Source: Enoplolaimus lenunculus
Taxonomy: Eukaryota > Nematoda > Enoplea > Enoplida > Thoracostomopsidae
Direction of reading: 5' to 3'
Length of the DNA stretch: 64,000 nucleotides
NCBI GenBank assembly: GCA_030248215.1
Contig: JASANG010001676.1
Location: forward strand, 62,001 to 126,000
Shown here: in pieces, positions 34,273 through 45,500 of the stretch
How positions within the stretch are numbered: position 1 is the first letter of the stretch
Layout: each line of letters begins with the position of its first letter
Program-made: the position numbers and the translations under genes
Notes under the pieces: model-generated
Databases searched by the model: none
What the model saw: the letters and a program-made list of their open reading frames with translations, nothing else
Told to the model about the DNA's origin: nothing

Positions 34273-37129
34273 AGAGTGTTTATACAATTGATAAGCCTAA
34301 GCCTAAACTGGCCAATGTATCGAACAGGGCCGTTACAGTAGCATAAGCATGTTCCTAAGCCAAAGTCTAAGTGTAAGAATAAGCTTATACGTAAGTTTCA
34401 GCCAAAGCCAAAGCCTAAGCAAAAAATAGTCTAACGCTTAAGATTCTTCTTTTGCAGTCCCGCAGAAAAACGTTCCGCTCCTGATCTTTACATGCATCGC
34501 TTAAGCTTTACGCACAGTTGTAGGCTTCAGCGTAGATTACGGGATATCCTGCTTAATAGTGTACGGCTCCTGTTCAATTTGTTAGCTAAAAATTTGTGGC
34601 TGTTCCTTCGCATCCCACTAATTTTATTTTACACAAAACAAAATAAATTTGTGTTTTATTTCTGTAAAATGTGATATATTTTGTCTGTGTTGTATAATAT
34701 ATACAAGGTGTTTTAAGCTGACAAACTACATATTCGAAATAATTTTGGCATTTCAGTTTGGTTGCAAAAAAGTTAACTTGTATCCATTTTTCGTTTCCGG
34801 TATGCTTAGCCATACGTATCATTTATATAGGGTCAGCTTATCACGCAAAACGGCAAATTGTAAAGTATATATATGTTTTAAGTAAAAATTTTATGCAATC
34901 CAGTTGTAATGTTCTTCAAAACGCAAGCAATTCCGCTCATTCCGCGTTATTGAGCGAAGCGCAACTCCGACCGAAGCTCGGAGTTTCGCGAAGCGTTTTA
35001 TGTTTTGTACTTGGGGGTCGAAACGTGGATGTCCGCCCGTCCGTCCGAAAGGAATCTCAAGATCCGCTGAACCGATTTTGATAAACTTTTTGTTTGAACG
35101 CTTGTTATCCTGGGGTGTTAACCACTCATTGGGGTTTTAAAATTTTAAGCTGTGTAGTAGTTACGGGCTAATTTGCATAATTGGCTAAACCTAAATTAGG
35201 AATTTTTACTGTATTGTACAAATTATTAAGGTTACAAGCAATCTAATTTCAGTACTAAAGGGGTTTTGTGCACGAGAAATCTGAAGACATTATTTCTAAA
35301 CGCCCAAAACCGATAATTTATTTGTTAGCTAATAGCTAATTTGCATATTAGCTTAATTAGGTAGGCCTACATTGGGAGTTTTTAATTTATTTACTGATTA
35401 TTAGGGTTACAAGCAATTATTTTAAATAACACGAGGGTTTGCGTGTGCGGCAAATCTGAATAAATTGTTTACAAAGCTCCAAAATCAATAATTGAAATGT
35501 TAGCTAATAGCTAATTTGCATATTAATAAACCAGGCTGATAATTAGTGTTTGCCTCATAATGATTCTATTAACAAAATAGGTTTAGGCTTAGGAAAATAA
35601 TAAACACAAGAGTGGAAGGAATACACATCAGCCTTCTGTCAAACTACATTAACTGTAGGGACAACTGAACAGGTACGTGCCAAAAGCTTATATAATATAT
35701 TGAATGTTACAAAGCTACGGTCAATTAAAATATAGATTGCCAGAAACGCGACTTTAAAAGTCATTTGAATATTTGAAAATTGTGCAAATCGTTTTGAACG
35801 ATCAATTTTGGTTGCAGGTCTCCTATGAAAATCAATTCTAAAATATGGAGGCTAAAATAGAAATAGTGATAGATTTCGAGGACAATTTTGGAACCGAACA
35901 AATGACTTTAAATATTTGGACTTGATGCATTTCGTTTTCATAACCTTTAGTTTCGGTTTGAGACAAAAAATAACGAGATTTCGCAAAAAAATAAGCGGAA
36001 AACCAAAAGTTTTAACAGCATCTTACAGATATTTGGTACCATTTAGCAGCCAGTTGAACATAGTTTTGACTATGTTCAATTTCGCTCCACCTCTGGATTC
36101 GGCAAAATTTGTTGACCTCTGGCTCCGGTATTTTTTTCACCTACGGTTTACATCCTGGTGTATATATAACTTTAGAATCTACGACACTTCATTGCCATGA
36201 AAGGTCGTCGCTCAACAGTGTCCTAAAACCTGTGAATTAATCTAAGCATAAAGATAAGCGTAAGCCTAAGCCTAAGCCTAAGCATATTGATGGGTAACGA
36301 AGTGTCGAGTCGATGAAATGACGGGCTACAAGGAGATGGTCGACGAGTTGTAGGGCGACGAATTGTCGTGATACCATTGTTTTAAACCCCATTTGTCTTT
36401 TCGAATATATGTTAGATATAATTCGTTTTATTGGCAGTGTCAAAAATATAAAACATATGCACATATATCGAAACTGCGGCGTATGTTACTTCGAGAAGGG
36501 TGCACCGTTTTTACACCTTAACTGCACTCTACAATAAAGTAAACTGGCTTGTGTAGAGATCAGGGACAGAACGTTTTTCTCCGGGACTGCAATAAAGTAA
36601 GCTTAAGCTGTAGACTAACTTTTTTTGGATAGGCTTATGCTTAGTTATAGGCCTACGCTTACGCGGAAGCTCAATCTTACGTAGGGATATGCTTATACTA
36701 TTGTTACACCCCTCAAAATACTATTGGTCAAAACTGCTAATAGTAAGAGCTTATATACTGATTTCAGTCTGTGAAATCTGAATTGTGATTTCATTGATGC
36801 CTGAAGCCTAAACCTGAACCAAAGCCTAAAACTGTGAGGAAAAGCAGGATTGTGATAGAGTAAGTGTAAGCTTTAGACTAATTTGTTTGCTAGGCTGAAG
36901 CTTAGGCTTAGGAATACGCTTTCTATTGTTATGACCATTTAGTTGAGTTCGAGCGTCGATTTCACTTTAATATTTTTTCAGTCCATTGGTTGGAGTAATA
37001 ATCTGTACATCTTGCGTCAGGCAAGTCAGGACTAACCATATACGCAAACCACAGGGTACAAACGAATAGTAAATATTATTAATTTTCACCCTTTCTCACA
37101 TGAATATTTTCAATTTCATATGAGATGTA

Positions 37130-37255
37130 ATTTCAAGGTAACATTCGATCCCCAGTCTCACGGATGAGAGGCGTTTACGCTGACCACTGATACATGATCT
37201 TGACGCTCGAGCCCGAGGGGCTCTCACATCTTGTAAAGCTTTTGTGCTGCGCATA
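37130..37255 (-). repeat. tRNA-derived SINE copy
   Basis: On the minus strand it reads GAGCCCCTCGGGCTCGAGCG, then a tRNA-like box A and a B-box-like GGGGATCGAATG, then a tail ending AAATTGAAAATATTCATGTG. Other copies: 43925-44100, 45990-46135, 57245-57395, and a tail fragment at 57945-58022. Confidence 0.6.
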
Positions 37256-37644
37256 AATGTTATAATTGTTAAACACTGCTCACAGTGTCTATGAGTGAAA
37301 GGCTTAAACGGATAGCAATCAAAACAAACGCAAACGAAAACTGGATGAAAGTTTCTATTTTTCTTTCAAATCGAACAATTTCAGCAACACCTGTATTATT
37401 TTCAAGCTATTTGATATATAACTATAACGCATACGATAGATAATAGAATTTGTGTTATTTCAATAATGAAACCAGACGCCGATGTTTACCGGAAACGCGG
37501 ACGAATATTCGGTTACACTCCGTGGCAATATTTTGTGTAGCGCTTGTATACAAAACAGATCAAAAATTAACCCACAGGTTTTAGGCCCTCATTTTGAATT
37601 TGACTTTAGGGTTTGCTTTAGGCTTTGGCTATGAGATTATTGTA

Positions 37645-38035
37645 CTGACCCGAATACGACGGGGAACTGATATTTATTTGTCCTTTCCAGACGGTGGCCT
37701 CTCTGTTATTTGGTGACAGACTATTATTTTTCAGCTCGCCCTCCGCTGCCCTTTAATACTGATATGTATCCGGTATTGCAACTGTCCGTTGAATTAAAGG
37801 TTCATTTGTCTTGTATTAAAAGCTTAAGCGATAATGTAAGCTACTTTCAAAAGTTAAGTATCTTAAAAATTCGAACACAACTTTGTTTGGTTCTTGAGCC
37901 ATTTATGCATCTAGGAATAATTGACATTTAAGGTTTACGGACTCCATCCGTTCACGGGCTCTTGTTAGCGATACGGACTATTATTGATTGGGACTCAAAA
38001 TGGGAACCTTTCCTCTTATTCGGATTACTACAGTA
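37645..38035. repeat. GACCCGAATA-family element
   Basis: Starts TACTGACCCGAATACGACGG and ends TATTCGGATTACTACAGTA. About 390 bp. Interior shares GACTCAAAATGGGAACC with the copy interrupted at 39703-40255. Confidence 0.6.
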
Positions 38036-39062
38036 ATACTTGGCTTACAGATTCAGGTTAGTTTTTCGGCACCTATTAAAATACAACAGCTAGGAGTAAA
38101 TGCAAACTGCAGAATCCGCAAAAACAAGTATACAAATGCAGCGGATACGAAGCCATCAGTGGCGTATCCAGAAACTTCTCAAAGGGGAGTGCGCATGAGA
38201 TTTAAAAAGCGTAAAAAAACTCACGGGAGACGCGAGCGATAAGCCAAACCCAATTTTACTGCTAAACCTTAATACAAAATCTCGATTTTGATAGCTGTTC
38301 GGAGGGTGTGTAAACCAGCGTTGCCTACCCCCGTTGCATCCGCCAGTGCAAAGTATGCAATCGTATAGGAAACGGTAAGTTTTCTAAGAAGGACTAATAC
38401 TTTGGACCCGACCTTAAGCCCAATACACAGTGGAAGCTATATTTCTTAAACAATTACAATTTTTGAATTGTGGTATCTTGCAAGCACTGTTTCCGTATTA
38501 ACGATACCATGACGGAGCAGGACCGACGCCGGATACGGGCCATAGGGAGCTGAGCTCCTCTGGATAGATTTTGCCCCACTACAAAATTTTCAACCTTGCT
38601 TGTAAGTTCTGGAAAACCATTGTACGCCCCTCGTGAGAGTAACGTTTAGCCCCATCTAGCAAAGTGAGCTAGCTATAGGCCTGAGACCTGGAAGCGGAAT
38701 TTAACTGCAAGCGCTACGTAGCACAGTTTTATCTTCTTCTATTTCGCTTATACTCAAATACATGTAGTAATTATCATCCCTAGCGATAGGTTTTCAAACT
38801 AACGAACACCTGCATGCCCATTGTTCGGATTACTAAATCTGTACAAAAGTACGGCAAATCAAATATTAAAAATAGTACAGCATTTCGAAGTTCACCACCA
38901 TTCATACTGGATCGAAAGTTACCAAGACTTATTACCAACTGATGATTAGTTGTTACACGATACCCATATCACAATACGGGCATATATCGAACTATCAAAG
39001 TTGGCATTCAGAGATGTGTTGTTGTATCGTTTGAAAACCTATTGCTAACTGATGATAACTGC

Positions 39063-39260
39063 GGCCTTTGTATAGACCAGATCCGGAATAAGTAGTATAA
39101 GCATATTCCTAAGCCTACGTCTAAGCCTAAGCGTATGGATGAGCCTATTCCTAAGCCTTAGCCTAAGCCTAAGCCTAGGCAAAAAAATTATTCAAAACCT
39201 TAAACTGACTCTATTATAGCCCCTCCGGAAAACGATCCGGCCCTGTTCTATACATGGGCC
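39063..39260. mobile_element. GGCC-family element with TAAGCC repeats, perfect 8-bp duplication ATAACTGC
   Basis: Starts GGCCTTTGTATAGACCAG and ends CCTGTTCTATACATGGGCC. The duplication ATAACTGC is perfect at 39055-39062 and 39261-39268. The interior carries two TAAGCC blocks and no coding sequence. It lies downstream of the collagen stop. Confidence 0.87.
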
Positions 39261-39389
39261 ATAACTGCTATACACATTTTACCATAAACATAATTTGATA
39301 GTAATAATGTGATCGTTATTTCAAAGGAATTATTACATTAATTAAATACATATTAAAACTAAACATATGAATATAATAAAGTAGTTTTT

Positions 39390-39533
39390 TTAACTAAAAC
39401 AAACTGGGCCTAATTCGTATCCGATGGCTTGTGAAGGTCCACGATAGTCTCCTGGCATAAAATCGACAATTGGCAGACGAGGCAACCGTTTGGTTTGTAC
39501 TTCAAGCATAGTTTTTGATGTTCCAATACCGCT
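39390..39533 (-). CDS. Collagen last exon: end of COLFI domain
   Basis: 144 nt in phase 0, 47 residues plus stop. It contains [19 protein letters not shown] and ends YELGPVCFS, matching the conserved end of fibrillar C-propeptides (RLPI, GPVC). The Cys is the last COLFI cysteine, which pairs within the chain. The acceptor on the minus strand is TTTTCAG. Confidence 0.95.
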   Translation of the reverse strand, partial: SGIGTSKTMLEVQTKRLPRLPIVDFMPGDYRGPSQAIGYELGPVCFS

Positions 39534-42500
39534 CTGAAAATGAATAATCAACACCTATTAAAGTCGTTTCAACGCTTGTAATACCAACATTAATACGCTG
39601 AGCCTAAACCTGAGAATAAAAAACTTACGCGTAAACCATAGCTTAAAAGTCTGAGCCAATGCCGAAACCTGAATCTAATCCTAAACATATGATAATGTAC
39701 TACTGTAGTGATCCGAATAAAGAAGAATCCCACTGTTTTTCGGTTATGGACTGCACTGCAAAAAATGGTGAGTCAAATTGACTCTCTCCGAAATAGGCTC
39801 TACGGGACTACACAAACTGAGTCAAATTCGACTCCGCCAAAGTCAAACGTGCGACTCAGTGAATCGAATTTGACTCTGCCGGAGTCGAATTTTGACTCAA
39901 TTTGTGTAGTCCCGTAGAGCCTATTTCGGAGAGAGTCAATTTGACTCACTATTTTTTGCTGTGTGGTATCTTTTGTATTTTTTTCTTTTGGGTAAAACTG
40001 GCTTGGTTTTAAACATTTTTGTATAGATTGACATGTCTGCTATTGTTATTTCTTGTTCTGATAACGTTTATGCGAGCGGTATGATGCTAAACATTTGAGC
40101 TGTCTATGCAATTGTTCTACTTTGGTCTTCTTTATAAACTCTTATTAGGACTTCTGGACTCAATCCACTAACGGACTCTAATTAGGGATACAGACTGCTA
40201 TTGATTTTAACTCAAAATGGGAACTTCTTCGGGTCACTTGAAAATTCCTGGATCCGCCACTGTTTTAGTTTTGTCTAAAATACAGGAGCGTCCGCAGAAA
40301 ACTATTTTTGGGCCTTGGGGCTACCAAATAATTTTAGTTCGTCCCAACAATTGCAATTTAAGATTGTTTACTTTTTGACAGTGTATTTGGAGGGCACCAG
40401 CCAAATTTGGGACTAGAGACGCGGCGTCCAATGCCCCTCCTTGTCGATGCCCTTGCTAAAATATTAATTATATAAAACTGCGAACCTGACATCCATCAAA
40501 ATAAGCGTCCGGTTTTGACGAGTCAGTATTGTTGAACGCGAACACGGTTCCGTCCCAACCGCGTAATTTTGTCGCTCTCGCGTACGATTCACCAGATTTT
40601 TCGTACCAAACCACAGCGTTTACGCAATGAAACGTTACGTTTTGTCGTACGGATGACGATAAAAATCGTAAAAAGTTCAGTTGAATTTGATTGTATCGAT
40701 CATAAGATAGCTGAAATATTCGATTGCTATAGCTAGCAATGTTACAGGAGGTACACTAAAATGCCATACACTGTAAATTCCAGTGAGTTGATTTTAACTT
40801 AGAATAAGTTGAATTAATCAGTGTAGGACTATCAGAAAACACACAATTCCCAGTTGATTCAACTCAATCTAATTTAATTAATCAACTCCATCGGAGTCAA
40901 CTCAATTTACAATGAGAATCAAGTCAACTCAGAGTGAGTTAAAGTTTACTGTTATTAGTTATGAAATAACTCACTTTATGTCTGAGCTGATTAATTAACT
41001 CATTGGAATTAACAGTGTATCAGATGATATTTTATCCCCACATGATATTTTGCACCCATATTTGCCTATGTCCTTGTTACATATTTTGGCCCTATTTTAT
41101 TGGAAAACAACTAACAGCAGTTACGACTGTGGGCCAATGTATAGAACAGGGCTGTAACTGTAGTATAAGTGTATTTCAAAGCCTAATCGGAAGCCTAACG
41201 CTAAGCCTTGTCGGTATATGTGCACGGTAAAGTGTATGTAAAGCAAAAAGATAAAAAGATTGCTATAAGGTAGGTTACCCTGGATCGAAAGTCCTTGCCA
41301 CCCATCCTTGGCGGGTACCCCTTATGGTTTGATCGAAGCCGGCTACTGTGTCTAGTTATGCTACTCCGCTCGACCATGTCCGGGATGGGGGTCCCATCTC
41401 GTGCTCGCAGTGTATTCACCACCTGAACGCAAATACTTATCGTCACCGGACTATTATATAAAACATAGCGCACAATTTCGTTCGATGAAAATTACTTGCC
41501 GGCTGCAAGCCGGCGAACACTTCCAAAGCGCAACGTATCCCGAAAAAGATTTGGGGCTAGGAGACTCTTATCCTCGCGTATTCCTGCCCCCAGATAAAAT
41601 TTCTGACCACCGTGGCAAAATTATAGTGTCCATCCGGTGGGCAGGAACGATTCCGGGCGTGGTCCTTATTTTTGGGCAAAACTTTGAACAGGAGTCGTGG
41701 ACACCGTATAATTTCAACGAGCCTATGGAAAAATTGTCTAAAGCTAAAGCTTACTCTCTTGCAGTCCCGCAGAAAAACGTTCCGCCCCTGAATTTTATAA
41801 GGGCCGGAATGTGGACATATTTTGTTATGGTTGTCCGCAAATAACAGCTACGATTTCTTTCAGGGGTGTATTACAGTTAGCGAATCAAGCATATTCGTCA
41901 GCTCAAGCCTCAGCTCAACTTAAGCGAAAAACCAAGCGTAAACAAACGATTTTAACCTTAATGGGGGCACTATATTATGGGGGAGCATCATAGCTTATAG
42001 GGGTGCAAAATATCATACCACACTCCATTCGTTCGTGCAAGTTTTTACAGCGATAACTCGCAGCTGGAATTTGCAAATGCAAGGGTTTACATTTAAAACT
42101 TGCAGTTGCAGTAGAAAAATTTTCAATCTTGTAATAAAAATTTAATTAAGTGCTTGAATTTCACATACCTTGAATCCGTCTGACTGCTCGCTGAACCACA
42201 GACCTTCGTTTTCTTTTTTCAAAAGTTGTGGTTGGAGCTAAAATCACACAAATTTGAAAATTATAAACAAAAACAGTCTGTTCAACGATTTGTTTCTTAA
42301 GTCGGCGTTTGCTCAAAAATGGTTTGACTTAAAATATTTCAAAAATTTGGTCTTAAACGATTATAATGTTGGCATACAACTTACAGCGTAATGTAGGTTT
42401 GTCATAAAACAATTTTCTTTTCTGACAAAGACTCAGAGTCACTTTACAATACTTTCGTCATTTAGTCCGCCCGTGGCCAGACGGGGTGTAGGAAGACTCA

Positions 42501-45500
42501 GACCCCCTGAACACATTTAGCCTCCTAAAAATTTCAACCTTGGTTGCCATGTAAGTCACCGAAACCCTTGTATACCCCTCCTGAAAAACGTTTCGCCTCC
42601 CATTGGAAGGTGAGCTGGCTACAGGCCTACATTTAGTCCTCATTATATTTATTAAAAAACCATGACAAACTCGAAGGTCTTACGCTTTCGTTTAGGTTTA
42701 GGCTTTGATACACTATTAGGCTCAGTCCACGCTCGGGCATTGTTTTACATCTCAATGTTCGGGACCTATTTCGGTCATTTTATGCTCGGGTCGATCAATG
42801 TTACTTTGAGGGGCGTAACAGTAGTATAAGCATATTCCTGAGTCTAACCGTAAGCAAAATAATTAGTCGAAGCCTTACGCTTACTCTATTGGAGTCCCAC
42901 GCAAAATGATACGCTATTTAAAGTATGCATTGTCTATTGCTGATAAATAAAGTGCAACAGATGTATACCGTTAATATGTTGCGATCAGGATATAGACATG
43001 TTGTTTTTGCATTGAAATCACAAAACACTTGAATTGCGTCATCAGCCATTCCTGCATTCGGATCGATCCAGTACCAACCTGAAAATCAAAGATAAGCCAT
43101 TACTCGGGCCACACGGGCAATTTCCTTGCCCTGCGTCGAAAAATTATTTAAATTGAGACAGTAAAAGATTATTTGCTAACGAAAATTTTGCTGACGTCCA
43201 ACTGAAAATTAATGTTTTTCTACTTTTTCGAATTTTGACGGATTGTCGTGATACCCGATTGCTCAGTCTGTTTTACATTTATTCGCAACTTTGCCTCAGC
43301 GAGGTCGTGTTTTAGATGGTTTGTTCAATCATTTTTTGAATTTGCATATGCGGATTGTACGTGTTAAAATACAACGTAAAAACGATGAACGTGTGGTATG
43401 TAACATACGTAAAGGTAAATATTTTATCTACTGGCTGGTTCAGTCGGTTAGCAGTTTGCTTTACCCGCACGTTTGAGATTTCCCATAGGGGGCAGAGGTT
43501 CGAAACTTGCCTAGAACCTAAGGATTTCAAAGAAACGTCGGATTTCAATCACTGTTTGCGCCCATTTTGTTCTTTATTCATTTTTATTAATGGCAGTTTT
43601 CATTCGAATTGGCTGATTGATGCTTATTTGCCTGACATGAGTTACCCGTCAAATGCAACTAACCGCTTGATATTCCGGGTTCAGAGAACATGAGATCACG
43701 ACATGAGCGCGCTGGCAACGCTTTACTTCCGTCAGGTTTTCGAAGCCGTAAAATGTCTTGACGCATTCCGTGTATCGATTTGAATATGTCTGCCATTTCA
43801 ACCTGTAAATCGAAACAATATACCGTATTCGTTATGGTCAACTCAACGCAAACTGCACGAAATTGCACGCAATGCGCAGTGGTTTGACTACGCGAATACT
43901 ACTTGGTGCCAAATCCCCACAAAACGTGAGGCTCGAGTATCCAGCTTCTAGAGCTGAGTGGTGATGGTATACGCCTCCCACTCCAGTTACCGGAGTTCGA
44001 GTCCTTAGGTTGTAAATATATCAGTACAGATGAATTAGAAATTATATCTGAGTTGAAATAGAAGATATTCATGTGAAAAAGGGTTTAAAACCTCACTTTT
44101 CTCTAACAGTTGGTGTCTCGTGTTGTGCAAACTACACGACTGGATGAAGATAGGCTACAACTCAGTTGGTCCATGTAACCGCGTACCAAGGCCGGTCTTA
44201 GCACTCCCCAGGCACATCAATTGAGAGAGACCGCCGATGTCAGGGGGTCCCCAAAATTCAAAGTTAGGCTTGAGATTTAATAAAAAATTTTGTTTGTTTT
44301 CTCGCTCGTTTCGCTCGCGAAGTTTCTTTCACTATTCTCGATGCAGTTCGGGCCCGTAGCCAGTGGTGGGCTAAAGGGTGGGCTCAGGCCCGCCTGGATG
44401 TGCCAAAAAACTTTATTACATTTCTGGGGCGACTCAATTACCGTTTCGGATGAAGCCCTCAGCCACGGTAAAGACCGACCCTGCACTCAAAATAATATTT
44501 CTGATATTTAAGAAAAAATTTCTTAAATTTAAGAAATATGATTAGCAAGGTGCACTTGAAAATTATTTCTGTTATAACAGAAAAGTTTTCAAAAAAGTTT
44601 TGAAATAAAGTCTGAAAATACACGTTTTCTAGTTATTTTTAGAAAAATTGTCTTAAATATCAGAAAAACTCTTCAGATTTGCCAGAGAAAATTCTTTTCT
44701 GAACAAATTCAGAAATTCTTTTTTGTGTGTGGCGCTCACTTGATACAGCTCATCGTGAATTGTTTTCTGAATATCTTCTTTGGACACTTTTCGTTTCCGT
44801 CGGGCGTCTGGCCCTTTTTCTTGCCGGAACAGTAAACCTGGTGGAATTACTGGCGCTTCCAACGCTTTACCCTGTAACCAAACAGACCACAATATAGAAT
44901 ATATTTAGCCGTTTATGCTAAAGTATTTGAATTTAAACGTTTTTTTTCGAATTAAACTCAACTCGTAACAGTCAAGATGCAGTTTTTATATTGCGATGGT
45001 TTTGTTGAAAAATAATGTCTTATTTAAGTCGTACACTTAACAACAATCGTGCATTGAAGGTATTAAGATTAGGGTTGCGCTATGATAGTCGCAACGCGTC
45101 ATGTTGAATAAAGAATTTTAAAAACTGCGGGCACGGTAACCGCCACGTCGGACACTACCGCGCTGCCCATATGAAAATTAATTTTCTTTATGACGCGTGG
45201 CACCGCGCAGTACCGCGCAGCAGCCAACGGCACCACGCGGCGTCGAGCGGCACCGAACGGCGGCGTTCGGCGACACGCAGTGGTGGATGGTGTCGCTCGA
45301 CGCCGTGAGGCGTTACGCTGCACAGGAAAGCAATGCGCAACCCTTACGCCTCGGCGGTACTGGTGGGTGCAAAGAAGCACAGCTTAGGTCATCAACAGGG
45401 ATCGTAAACAAGAATTTGTACAAAGGTTTAGCACTAAAATAGCTTTCGGCTTCTCGCACGACTTCCGTAGCGAATTTGTTTATATCTTGCAAAGTTTCCT

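Larger units (their letters stand above)
34029..39389. other. Convergent intergenic region between the disordered-protein gene and the collagen gene
   Basis: Both neighbours end toward this 5.4-kb gap, so it holds two 3' ends and no promoter is expected. It contains GGCC-type copies (34311-34496, about 36554-36720, 39063-39260), the inverted TTGAGCGAAGC repeat (34950-35530), a GACCCGAATA-family copy (37645-38035), a CTCAAATG copy (38770-38982), a SINE (37130-37255) and a CCCGTAGCC-related copy (about 38560-38680). No gene seen. Confidence 0.6.

Noticed and set aside
35916-36200. 94-codon open frame after the disordered-protein gene
   Set aside because: Its second half is a decayed CAGGGTRCAAC-family element (CCTCTGGCTCCGG); no similarity to a protein noticed.
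45099-45442. Arg/Ala-rich open frames on both strands
   Set aside because: Result of CpG-rich repeated motifs in a collagen intron; no splice logic and strands mirror each other.
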